Assembly (NCBI GenBank): GCA_900769885.1
Contig: CAAGIG010000021.1
Location: forward strand, 1 to 5,389
Reading direction: 5' to 3'
Source of the DNA: Rikenellaceae bacterium
GTDB taxonomy: Bacteria > Bacteroidota > Bacteroidia > Bacteroidales > UBA932
Length of the DNA stretch: 5,389 bases
Shown here: positions 1 to 4,886 of the stretch, one piece after another
Numbering within the stretch: position 1 is the stretch's first letter
Layout of the letters: every line of letters starts with the position of its first letter
Position numbers and translations under genes: made by a program
Notes under the pieces: generated by a model
What the model was told of the DNA's origin: nothing
Seen by the model: the letters and a program-made list of their open reading frames with translations, nothing else
Databases searched by the model: none

Positions 1-108
1 GAGAAGACTGTAACCGGTGCTTATCAGAAAATTGAAGAGACAGTAGTTGGAACTTATCAAAAGATTGAGGATACTGTTGTTGGAAGCTATAAGAAAATCG
101 AGGATAAG
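1..108 (+). repeat. 33-bp tandem coding repeat (11-residue units)
   Basis: The units begin at the Thr codons near 10, 43 and 76, with spacing of exactly 33 bases. They share the pattern ACxGT(T/A)(G/A)(T/C)(T/C)GG..TA(T/C)CA(A/G)AA(A/G)AT(T/C)GA at the DNA level. The conservation is partly at third-codon positions, so the units look like recent duplications rather than only selected protein periodicity. Confidence 0.7.
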
Positions 109-147
109 TTTGTGGAGAGATTCCTTGAAAATGATGATGACAATTAA
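1..147 (+). CDS. C-terminal end of an 11-residue-repeat (hendecad) protein, partial
   Basis: Frame 1 is open from the first base and ends at TAA 145-147, with a second in-frame TAA directly after. The 48 visible residues form near-perfect 11-residue repeats: TVTGAYQKIEE, TVVGTYQKIED, TVVGSYKKIED, then a closing KFVERFLENDDDN. Each unit alternates small or hydrophobic residues with Lys/Glu, as expected for a long amphipathic helix. Hendecad periodicity is typical of surface-lying helices or extended coiled coils; that is general knowledge and does not give a function. No enzyme motif is visible. The start and most of the protein lie outside the window. Reading frame and repeat are clear, but the function is unknown. 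Confidence 0.75.
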   Translation, partial: EKTVTGAYQKIEETVVGTYQKIEDTVVGSYKKIEDKFVERFLENDDDN

Positions 148-152
148 TAATG

Positions 153-184
153 CTGTACTACCATCTTCTGCGATGGTAGAACAG
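153..184 (+). terminator. Hairpin after the repeat-protein gene, possible terminator
   Basis: CTACCATC (158-165) pairs perfectly with GATGGTAG (172-179) around a 6-base loop. After an A/A mismatch the stem continues with CTGT (153-156) and ACAG (181-184). It starts six bases after the stop codon at 145-147. The bases that follow are A-rich, not T-rich, so a classical intrinsic terminator is not certain; a T run appears only near 218. The hairpin also lies downstream of the reverse-strand AraC gene and could serve both directions. Confidence 0.45.
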
Positions 185-295
185 TAAGAAAATATCACAA
201 CATTTGTAAAAATCCCTTTTTGGATTAGCTACAATTATGAGGTAACTGCAAAGAAATATCCGGTCATCCTGTTACTGAAATTAGATAAGATTATA

Positions 296-1111
296 TCAAT
301 CATTGGATAAAGACTGGCGGTATGCTTTGGGAGAGAGACCTTCGACTCTCTTGAAATATTTGCCAAAGACTGACTGTGAAGGAAAATCGAGTTCATCACT
401 GATTTCCTGAATGGTCATTGATGTTGAAGAAAGGCAACTCTTTGCATATAATACTACGTGTTTTTCAATCCAGTCGAGAGCTGTCATACCGGTTTCCTGT
501 TTTAACATAGTAGAAAGATATTTGCTTGTTACGCAAAGTTTGTCAGCATAAAAGCCAATCTGTCGTTGAGTCTTGAAATTCTCTGCTACAAGCGACATAA
601 ACTTTTCACATTTTTCCTGCTGGGAAGTCATTGTGCCAGGTTGGCTTTGAAGACCGTGCATATAATATCCAAGTCCGTAATAATGAGCGGCAAAAAGATG
701 CCTGATAATTTCTTCCCGATAAGGATTGTCAGGTTGCTTCATAAGATTGGAAACCTGTTTGTACACAGATGAAAGGACATCTATTACTTCTTCGGAAACA
801 CTATAGAACTGAGTATCCTTTATGAAAAGTCTTTCCTGCAGACTGACAGGAAGATTCAAGGAATCAGTAAAGTCGGGATTCATAACCATACCGAATCCTA
901 CAAAATCCTCATCGAGCTCTATCGATTCGACCACTTGCCCGGGGAGGAAAAGAGCCACTGCCGGAGCTTTCAGTGACCACAAACGAAAATCCACCAGACA
1001 AGAGAACTGCCCGGCAGTAATCACTATCTGAGTCACTTTCTTAATCTTGTGAGGAAAGCGAAGACCTTTAAGAATACTTCCACTTTCCAAAAGTTCTATA
1101 TCCTGCAACAT
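296..1111 (-). CDS. AraC-family transcriptional regulator
   Basis: This is a 271-residue regulator of the two-domain AraC type. Residues 1-100 look like a beta-rich cupin-like sensor domain (ALFLPGQVVESIELDEDFVGFGM). Residues about 165-268 form the C-terminal DNA-binding domain with two helix-turn-helix units: about 183-208 (FYADKLCVTSKYLSTMLKQE) and about 231-266 (TIQEISDELDFPSQSVFGKY, then FKRVEGLSPKAYR). The FxSQSxFxxxFKxxxGxSPxxYR pattern is the family signature. The start at 1111 follows a TAAATTTG box by only eight bases, so the mRNA leader would be very short. Length is normal for the family. The ligand and targets cannot be read from the sequence. Its upstream gap holds a tRNA-like element on the other strand. 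It is not obviously part of the RNA-repair cassette, and a metabolic or efflux regulator is equally possible. Confidence 0.92.
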   Translation of the reverse strand: MLQDIELLESGSILKGLRFPHKIKKVTQIVITAGQFSCLVDFRLWSLKAPAVALFLPGQVVESIELDEDFVGFGMVMNPDFTDSLNLPVSLQERLFIKDTQFYSVSEEVIDVLSSVYKQVSNLMKQPDNPYREEIIRHLFAAHYYGLGYYMHGLQSQPGTMTSQQEKCEKFMSLVAENFKTQRQIGFYADKLCVTSKYLSTMLKQETGMTALDWIEKHVVLYAKSCLSSTSMTIQEISDELDFPSQSVFGKYFKRVEGLSPKAYRQSLSND

Positions 1112-1118
1112 AACTCTG

Positions 1119-1126
1119 CAAATTTA
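1119..1126 (-). promoter_or_regulatory. Candidate -7 box (TAAATTTG) of the AraC gene
   Basis: Read on the reverse strand, 1126-1119 is TAAATTTG, a full match to the Bacteroides -7 consensus TAnnTTTG. The best upstream partner is an ATTG 22 bases away, slightly outside the usual 19-21 spacing and one base off TTTG. The box ends seven bases before the ATG, so transcription would begin at or just before the start codon. Confidence 0.5.
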
Positions 1127-1152
1127 TTAAAACAGAAGAAAAATTGACCAAT

Positions 1153-1244
1153 GAATTTGTTTTAATTCTTCAAAGTGACACTGAAAGTCATCTTGCTACG
1201 AACGAGGGCGTCGCAGGTTCGAATCCTGCCCGAAGTACAAATTC
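1153..1244 (+). ncRNA. tRNA-like element 1 (Arg-like ACG loop), degenerate tRNA or tRNA mimic
   Basis: The 3' half is clearly tRNA-like. It has a 5-bp T arm with the canonical TTCGAAT loop (GCAGG 1213-1217, CCTGC 1225-1229), a five-base variable region (1208-1212), and an anticodon arm TCTTG/CGAGG (two G-T pairs) around the seven-base loop CTACGAA, which places anticodon ACG (Arg) at 1198-1200. The 5' half is abnormal. A small TGAC/GTCA hairpin (1176-1190) stands where the D arm should be, with a seven-base loop lacking the conserved GG. The acceptor is reduced to CTTC (1168-1171) with GAAG (1232-1235). Outside this, GAATTTGT (1153-1160) and ACAAATTC (1237-1244) pair perfectly over 8 bp. It lies between araC and the WYL regulator. 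It could be a decayed tRNA, a tRNA 3' end left by an integration event, or a deliberate tRNA mimic. The closing 8-bp stem argues mildly for the last. Confidence 0.55.
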
Positions 1245-1245
1245 T

Positions 1246-1297
1246 AGCGAGGTGTAAGCATTTGGTCGCTGGTCAGGCTCAGGAGATAGTTCAGCGA
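1246..1297. repeat. Mutually exclusive inverted repeats after tRNA-like element 1
   Basis: AGCGA at 1246-1250 can pair with TCGCT at 1266-1270 (extended by T-G and C-G to CTAGCGA/TCGCTGG). The same right arm, as TCGCTG 1266-1271, can instead pair perfectly with CAGCGA 1292-1297. The two hairpins share one arm and cannot coexist, the layout of a switch or a processed tail. The segment ends 18 bases before the 3' end of the WYL gene and could equally be that gene's 3' untranslated region. Strand and function are unknown. Confidence 0.35.
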
Positions 1298-1314
1298 TGT
1301 GATGTGACAAAAAT

Positions 1315-2337
1315 TCATTCTTGTGTAGTATAGTTCTCCAGTCCCAGGCGGAAGTGTTTTTTAATCATATTCTGCAATTTCCTTGGAGACAAGACTTTCA
1401 GACCTTCAGCATAACCAAATATAAGTCGAACCAATTCCCTGTTCACAATAACATCTATTTCAAAAATTGCAGATCCGTCCCGATTTAATTCAATTACTTT
1501 CTGACTGTTGTGGATCGGCTTTGTTTTAATATAAGGAGCCTCAAGTGGTGAAGCCCAAAAACGTACTTTTTCGCATTTGTCAGTAGGAAATTTGGTTACA
1601 CCCACAAGGTCGTCAAACCAAGTTTCGGGATTGAACTCAGAGTTTTCAATAAATTCAACACCCGGAGCTTCCTCCAATGAAACTATTCTGTCCAATGCTA
1701 AATTTACAACGTAGGTATCCTTCGGCTTATTACCATAGACAAACCAACGGTTATTGAATTCTTTCAAAGCGTATGGATGAAAGATTAATGCAGTAGGGAA
1801 TCTTGCCCTGAAACTCTGATAGTTGATTATCAATGGTCTCTTTGCCAAAATAGCACTATGAAGCGGTTCTATGAATTCCAATCCCTTCAATTTGTCATTT
1901 TTATCAAAGAAAATTACAGGATGACTCTTCTCTTTTGCCATATTCACCCGGTCCTCCAGCCTTCCCATTATATCCTCCATACCTGAAAATTCCTGGAATC
2001 CGGACAACTGACGCAATACTTCGACAGCTTCTCCCATTTTCTTTATATCTTGTGGAGAAAGGGGAGACTCAGTAATTGAGTAATTTGGATCATCATAGAT
2101 ATAGTACTTGTTTTCAACTACTTTTATTGGTGCATTGTAACCAAGTTTGTCGCTGCGCATCATCTGGATATCGAGCTGGACTGTTCGACGCGAAACCCCT
2201 TCATCTCTACCTTCATATTCATAAAGAGCATCGGAACAAGCTTCGATCAAATCATCCAATGTCCACTTTCGCTGTCTGTTCCTCAGACAACGGTCAATAG
2301 TTTTATAGCGAATCAATGCGTTTTTTGAAACCGGCAT
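1315..2337 (-). CDS. WYL-domain transcriptional regulator of the RNA-repair operon
   Basis: This is a 340-residue protein. Residues about 5-75 form a winged helix-turn-helix (KNALIRYKTIDRCLRN, with recognition helix near VSRRTVQLDIQMMRSDKLGY). A linker of about 80-150 follows, then a WYL core near 158-202 (PLIINYQSF, HPYALKEFNNRWFVYG) and a C-terminal WCX-type extension of about 255-335. WYL domains are known ligand or nucleic-acid sensors in stress and defence regulators. The reading frame can be extended to a TTG at 2382, but that TTG lies inside the -33 promoter box and cannot be on the mRNA, so ATG 2337 (MPVSKNALIR) is chosen. The gene is divergent from rlaP-rtcB with 183 bases between start codons, the usual layout for a dedicated regulator. 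It takes the place of the sigma54-dependent RtcR known from enterobacterial rtc operons. Its inducing signal is inferred to be RNA damage, not shown. Confidence 0.9.
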   Translation of the reverse strand: MPVSKNALIRYKTIDRCLRNRQRKWTLDDLIEACSDALYEYEGRDEGVSRRTVQLDIQMMRSDKLGYNAPIKVVENKYYIYDDPNYSITESPLSPQDIKKMGEAVEVLRQLSGFQEFSGMEDIMGRLEDRVNMAKEKSHPVIFFDKNDKLKGLEFIEPLHSAILAKRPLIINYQSFRARFPTALIFHPYALKEFNNRWFVYGNKPKDTYVVNLALDRIVSLEEAPGVEFIENSEFNPETWFDDLVGVTKFPTDKCEKVRFWASPLEAPYIKTKPIHNSQKVIELNRDGSAIFEIDVIVNRELVRLIFGYAEGLKVLSPRKLQNMIKKHFRLGLENYTTQE

Positions 2338-2352
2338 AGATAAAATTTTCAA

Positions 2353-2383
2353 CAAATTTATAAAATTCCATTCATTACGCAAA
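2353..2383 (-). promoter_or_regulatory. Bacteroides-type promoter of the WYL regulator
   Basis: On the reverse strand, TTTG (2383-2380) is followed by exactly 19 bases and then TAAATTTG (2360-2353). Both boxes match the Bacteroides consensus TTTG N19-21 TAnnTTTG without mismatch. The inferred transcription start near 2346 gives a leader of about nine bases to ATG 2337. This promoter decides the start codon of the gene. Confidence 0.82.
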
Positions 2384-2392
2384 AAGATTGCG
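2378..2392. promoter_or_regulatory. Palindrome over the -33 box, candidate operator
   Basis: CGCAA (2378-2382) and TTGCG (2388-2392) form a perfect 5-bp inverted repeat with a five-base spacer (AAAGA). The left arm overlaps the -33 TTTG box of the WYL gene, and the site lies in the divergent promoter region facing rlaP. A dimeric regulator bound here would block its own promoter and could activate or repress the operon. That the WYL protein binds here is inferred from position only. Confidence 0.4.
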
Positions 2393-2520
2393 CAGCTATT
2401 GTTTTATTTTGCACACTGTAAAGAAGAGTTACGTCACTCTATTTGATAATTATAGGACTGACAGACAACCCGAGAAATGAAGGCCTGCGATTTTTGCATT
2501 ATCTAATTAATTTGAGAATT

Positions 2521-3294
2521 ATGGAAATAGGAGAACAGATATTGATTAAACTTGAAGAAATAGAAAGCAAGTATGATATAAGAATCTTATTGGCAGTTGA
2601 GTCTGGAAGCAGGGCTTGGGGATTTGCCTCTTCTGACAGTGACTATGATGTAAGATTCATATACGTACATAAACTGAATTGGTATTTGTCTTTACAAAAA
2701 GAGCGTGATGTTATTGAAGAACTTGACCCAAATGGTGTTATGGATGTATCAGGTTGGGATCTTAAAAAGGCACTTACTTTGATGGGTAAAGGAAACTGCT
2801 CTGTTATAGAGTGGTTGGAATCACCGATCGTGTACTGTTGCGATAACACCTTTGTCGATAAAATCAACGGTATTAAGAATCTATATTTTAGAAATATATC
2901 AGTTGTAAACCATTACTACCATATGGCCATGAATCACGATAGGCGTTATTTGGACAAACGCGGTTGGGAACTCAAACGCTTTATGTATCACATTCGTGGT
3001 TTGCTTGCGGCAAGTTGGGCAATGGAAAAAGGGACATATCCACCGGTTCCTTTTTGTGAGCTGGTAAAAGAAATGGTAGATGATACTACAATTCAAAACG
3101 AATTGAGAAAACTGGTAAGACTTAAGAGTCAAAGCAAAGAATATGACAATTGTATTGTAAATGAGAAGCTTGTACAATATGCCAGGGGAATTGCACAAGA
3201 TATTTCTGATGGGATATGTCGTTTGCAATATGACAAACCAACAGATATGAATTATTTGAATAACCTTTTTATCAGTGAGATAATAGAAAAATAA
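2521..3294 (+). CDS. rlaP: RlaP-family RNA-repair nucleotidyltransferase (DNA polymerase beta superfamily)
   Basis: This is a 257-residue protein with the polymerase beta-type nucleotidyltransferase signature at its N terminus. G29-S30 (ESGSRAWGFAS) is followed by the metal-binding pair D41 and D43 in SDSDYDVRFIY; D75 (VMDVSGWDLKK) is the likely third carboxylate. The helical C-terminal part contains NHYYHMAMNH and RGWELKRFMYHIRGLLAA, characteristic of the RlaP/YcgL-like family. RlaP is named from its genomic link to RNA ligases and is thought to add nucleotides to, or modify, RNA ends before ligation; its exact reaction is not known to me. ATG 2521 is chosen because the conserved fold starts at once. 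An upstream in-frame TTG at 2443 would add 26 unconserved-looking residues. The gene is followed by rtcB after 12 bases, so the two are almost certainly co-transcribed. No clear TTTG/TAnnTTTG promoter is seen upstream, consistent with activator-dependent expression. Confidence 0.9.
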   Translation: MEIGEQILIKLEEIESKYDIRILLAVESGSRAWGFASSDSDYDVRFIYVHKLNWYLSLQKERDVIEELDPNGVMDVSGWDLKKALTLMGKGNCSVIEWLESPIVYCCDNTFVDKINGIKNLYFRNISVVNHYYHMAMNHDRRYLDKRGWELKRFMYHIRGLLAASWAMEKGTYPPVPFCELVKEMVDDTTIQNELRKLVRLKSQSKEYDNCIVNEKLVQYARGIAQDISDGICRLQYDKPTDMNYLNNLFISEIIEK

Positions 3295-3306
3295 ATAGGG
3301 TAGAGT

Positions 3307-4479
3307 ATGAAAGTAGAGATTATTAATGGTTGTCTGGTAAAGATCTGGACTGATTTTATGGAAGATTCTGCAATGCAGCAAATAGAAAATTTGACAACTC
3401 TTCCATTCCTGTATCATCATTTGGCCATAATGCCGGATGTACATACAGGGATTGGGATGCCGATTGGAGGGGTATTGGCTTGTGAGGATGCTGTTATTCC
3501 CAATGCAGTGGGTGTTGATATCGGTTGCGGAATGTGTTCAGTCAAGACAAACTGGAAGGTATCTGATATCCCAACAGATGTGTTACGTAAGCAGATTATG
3601 AGAGGGATACGTAAAAGGATACCTTTGGGAATGCAACATCATAAACATCCGCAGGATGAATCTTATTTGCCCGTGGTACACGATATTGACAGGTTGAAAA
3701 TTGTAAATGAGAGATACAAATCAATACTTCACGAAGTCGGAACCTTGGGTGGGGGCAACCATTTCATTGAACTACAGAAAGACGAAGAAGATAATCTGTG
3801 GATTATGATTCATTCGGGTTCACGGAATTTGGGTAAACAGGTAGGGGATTATTACAATAAATTGGCGAAGGCACTGAATGAAAAATGGTATTCGGTGGTT
3901 CCTCCGGAGATACGCTTGCCTTTTTTCCCAAGTGACACCAAGGAATTTGGGGCTTATTGGGATGAGATGAAATATTGTGTAGATTTTGCTTTATGTAACC
4001 GTAAGTTGATGATGGGCAGGATTGAAGAGGTGGTTGCGGATGCATTGACAGGGATTGAATTTGAGCCAATGATTAACATTGCCCATAATTATGCTTCTCG
4101 GGAGCATCACTTTGGTCAGGATGTCATTGTCCACAGGAAGGGGGCTACCCTGGCAGACAAGGGGGTAATTGGTATAATCCCCGGTTCGCAAGGAACTGCG
4201 TCATATATTGTAGAGGGGCTGGGAAATCCTGATTCATTCTGTTCTTGTTCTCACGGTGCAGGACGGGTTTTGAGTCGTTCAGCAGCAATCAAAACTCTCA
4301 ATATGAATGAGGAAGTAAAACGTTTGGAAGATAAAGGAATTGTACACGCCATCCGTTGTCAAAATGATATGCAGGAGGCAACGGGAGCATACAAAGATAT
4401 TGAATCAGTCATCTCAAACCAGGCAGATTTGATTAATGTAAGGAGAAAACTTCTTCCTGTAGCGGTGATAAAGGGGTAG
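3307..4479 (+). CDS. rtcB: RNA-splicing/repair ligase RtcB
   Basis: RtcB joins RNA 3'-phosphate or 2',3'-cyclic phosphate ends to 5'-hydroxyl ends using GTP and Mn2+, repairing tRNAs cut by ribotoxins. This 390-residue copy has every family motif in order: MPDVHTGIGMPIGG (42-55), GVDIGCGM with metal ligands D71 and C74, GTLGGGNHF with N151 and H152, MIHSGSRNLG with H169, NIAHNYASREHH with H260, HRKGAT (276-281), IPGSQGTASY, and CSHGAGR with H316 as the guanylylated nucleophile. It ends in the conserved VIKG. It is close in length to E. coli RtcB (408), with no intein or frameshift, so it should be active. Start ATG 3307 follows rlaP by 12 bases. No archease gene, the usual turnover factor in archaea and animals, is in the window. 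The 3' flank carries two tRNA-like elements. Confidence 0.97.
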   Translation: MKVEIINGCLVKIWTDFMEDSAMQQIENLTTLPFLYHHLAIMPDVHTGIGMPIGGVLACEDAVIPNAVGVDIGCGMCSVKTNWKVSDIPTDVLRKQIMRGIRKRIPLGMQHHKHPQDESYLPVVHDIDRLKIVNERYKSILHEVGTLGGGNHFIELQKDEEDNLWIMIHSGSRNLGKQVGDYYNKLAKALNEKWYSVVPPEIRLPFFPSDTKEFGAYWDEMKYCVDFALCNRKLMMGRIEEVVADALTGIEFEPMINIAHNYASREHHFGQDVIVHRKGATLADKGVIGIIPGSQGTASYIVEGLGNPDSFCSCSHGAGRVLSRSAAIKTLNMNEEVKRLEDKGIVHAIRCQNDMQEATGAYKDIESVISNQADLINVRRKLLPVAVIKG

Positions 4480-4501
4480 GGTATACTTATGAATGGATAC
4501 T

Positions 4502-4577
4502 GAATTTGTACGAAACACAACCTCTGACGGCTATGCCGTTACAGGCTCCTAAGGTTCGAATCCACTCCGTACAACTT
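4502..4577 (+). ncRNA. tRNA-like element 2, compact, D arm missing
   Basis: TTGTACG (4506-4512) pairs perfectly with CGTACAA (4568-4574) as a 7-bp acceptor-like stem. AA/TT pairs continue outside it after one mismatch. The interior has one strong hairpin, ACGGC-TAT-GCCGT (4527-4539), extended by CTG/CAG (4524-4526, 4542-4544) across a TA bulge. On the 3' side is a T-arm-like segment GG-TTCGAAT-CC (4553-4563) with the canonical T loop but only two clear stem pairs. No D arm and no seven-base anticodon loop with T33 can be drawn, so it is not a normal decoding tRNA. It begins 22 bases after the rtcB stop and could be part of the operon transcript. A decayed tRNA and an evolved tRNA mimic are both possible. 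Confidence 0.5.
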
Positions 4578-4595
4578 ACTCACAACTTACAATTT

Positions 4596-4714
4596 GGACC
4601 CGGTAGCTCAGTTGGTAGAGCATAGAATGTCTTGTGGTGTAATTTCCTTCCTTGGACAGGTCAAGCACCCCATACTTCTATCTAGTGTCAGCGGTTCGAT
4701 TCCGCTCCGGGTCC
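4596..4714 (+). ncRNA. tRNA-like element 3: full tRNA body with an enlarged anticodon domain
   Basis: The acceptor stem is 8 perfect pairs, GGACCCGG (4596-4603) with CCGGGTCC (4707-4714). Then come TA, a perfect D arm GCTC-AGTTGGTA-GAGC (4606-4621) with the conserved loop GG, and a 5-bp T arm AGCGG-TTCGATT-CCGCT (4690-4706). The elbow of a true tRNA is thus intact. Where 17 bases of anticodon arm are expected, there is a much longer insert. TAGAA (4623-4627) pairs with TTCTA (4676-4680), or TAGA with TCTA (4681-4684), which would leave a standard five-base variable loop. Inside, GGTG/CACC (4636-4639, 4666-4669) and CTTG/CAAG (4651-4654, 4662-4665) form a nested hairpin. No seven-base anticodon loop with T33 fits, so no amino acid is assigned. 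The extra pair before position 1 is reminiscent of tRNA-His. It may be an intron-bearing tRNA or a tRNA mimic tied to RtcB. Confidence 0.7.
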
Positions 4715-4721
4715 CAATGAT

Positions 4722-4781
4722 ATGGTCAAGGACGACTGACTCCAGAATGAATCAGCTACCATTTAGTTGTCCAAATACCAT
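4722..4781 (+). ncRNA. Long imperfect hairpin downstream of tRNA-like element 3
   Basis: ATGGT (4722-4726) pairs with ACCAT (4777-4781). After an internal loop (3 by 4 bases), GGACGACTGA (4730-4739) pairs with the segment 4763-4772, including two G-T wobbles. The terminal loop is about 23 bases and contains a second ACCAT copy (4758-4762) able to compete for ATGGT. It begins eight bases after the end of the tRNA-like body, so it may be a 3' domain of the same RNA or a leader element of the following gene. Confidence 0.4.
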
Positions 4782-4825
4782 TGCTAATCAAATTATAAAC
4801 AGGTTTAAGACTGGCATACTTCTTA

Positions 4826-4851
4826 GATTTAGATCGCTGATCTTATAAATC
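4826..4851 (+). promoter_or_regulatory. Hairpin just upstream of the last gene
   Basis: AGATC-GCT-GATCT (4831-4843) is a perfect 5-bp stem with a three-base loop. Below it, after a three-base bulge on the 3' side, GATTT (4826-4830) pairs with AAATC (4847-4851). No T run follows, so it is a weak terminator candidate. It ends 35 bases before ATG 4887, or two bases before the alternative ATG 4854, and could act on translation of the downstream gene. Confidence 0.4.
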
Positions 4852-4886
4852 GGATGTCAGTCAATTACCTTTTAAATGAAAAAATT

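Noticed and set aside
2338..2382. N-terminal extension of the WYL regulator from a TTG at 2382
   Set aside because: That TTG is inside the -33 promoter box, upstream of the inferred transcription start.
2443..2520. N-terminal extension of RlaP from a TTG at 2443
   Set aside because: The 26 added residues have no family resemblance that I can see, and an ATG at 2521 sits just before the conserved fold.
3301..3306. Strong Shine-Dalgarno before rtcB
   Set aside because: TAGAGT is only a weak match, and Bacteroidales rarely depend on this signal.
2899..3444. 181-codon reverse reading frame opposite rlaP and rtcB
   Set aside because: It lies antisense to two well-supported conserved genes and has no recognisable features; it is a shadow of their coding.
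4596..4714. Group I self-splicing intron in tRNA-like element 3
   Set aside because: The insert is about 45 bases, far shorter than a group I core, and no P/Q/R/S-like core could be drawn.
4596..4714. Plain tRNA-His
   Set aside because: The extra G:C pair before position 1 is suggestive, but no seven-base loop with T33 and GTG folds between the D and T arms.
4502..4716. Direct homology to enterobacterial YrlA/YrlB Y RNAs
   Set aside because: The analogy is by operon position and tRNA-likeness only; I cannot align them from memory, and no Ro60 gene is present in the window.
4594..4848. 84-codon forward reading frame starting MDPVAQLVEH
   Set aside because: This is the typical translation of a tRNA 5' half (GGTAGCTCAGTTGGTAGAGC); the frame overlies tRNA-like element 3 and the hairpins and is not a protein gene.
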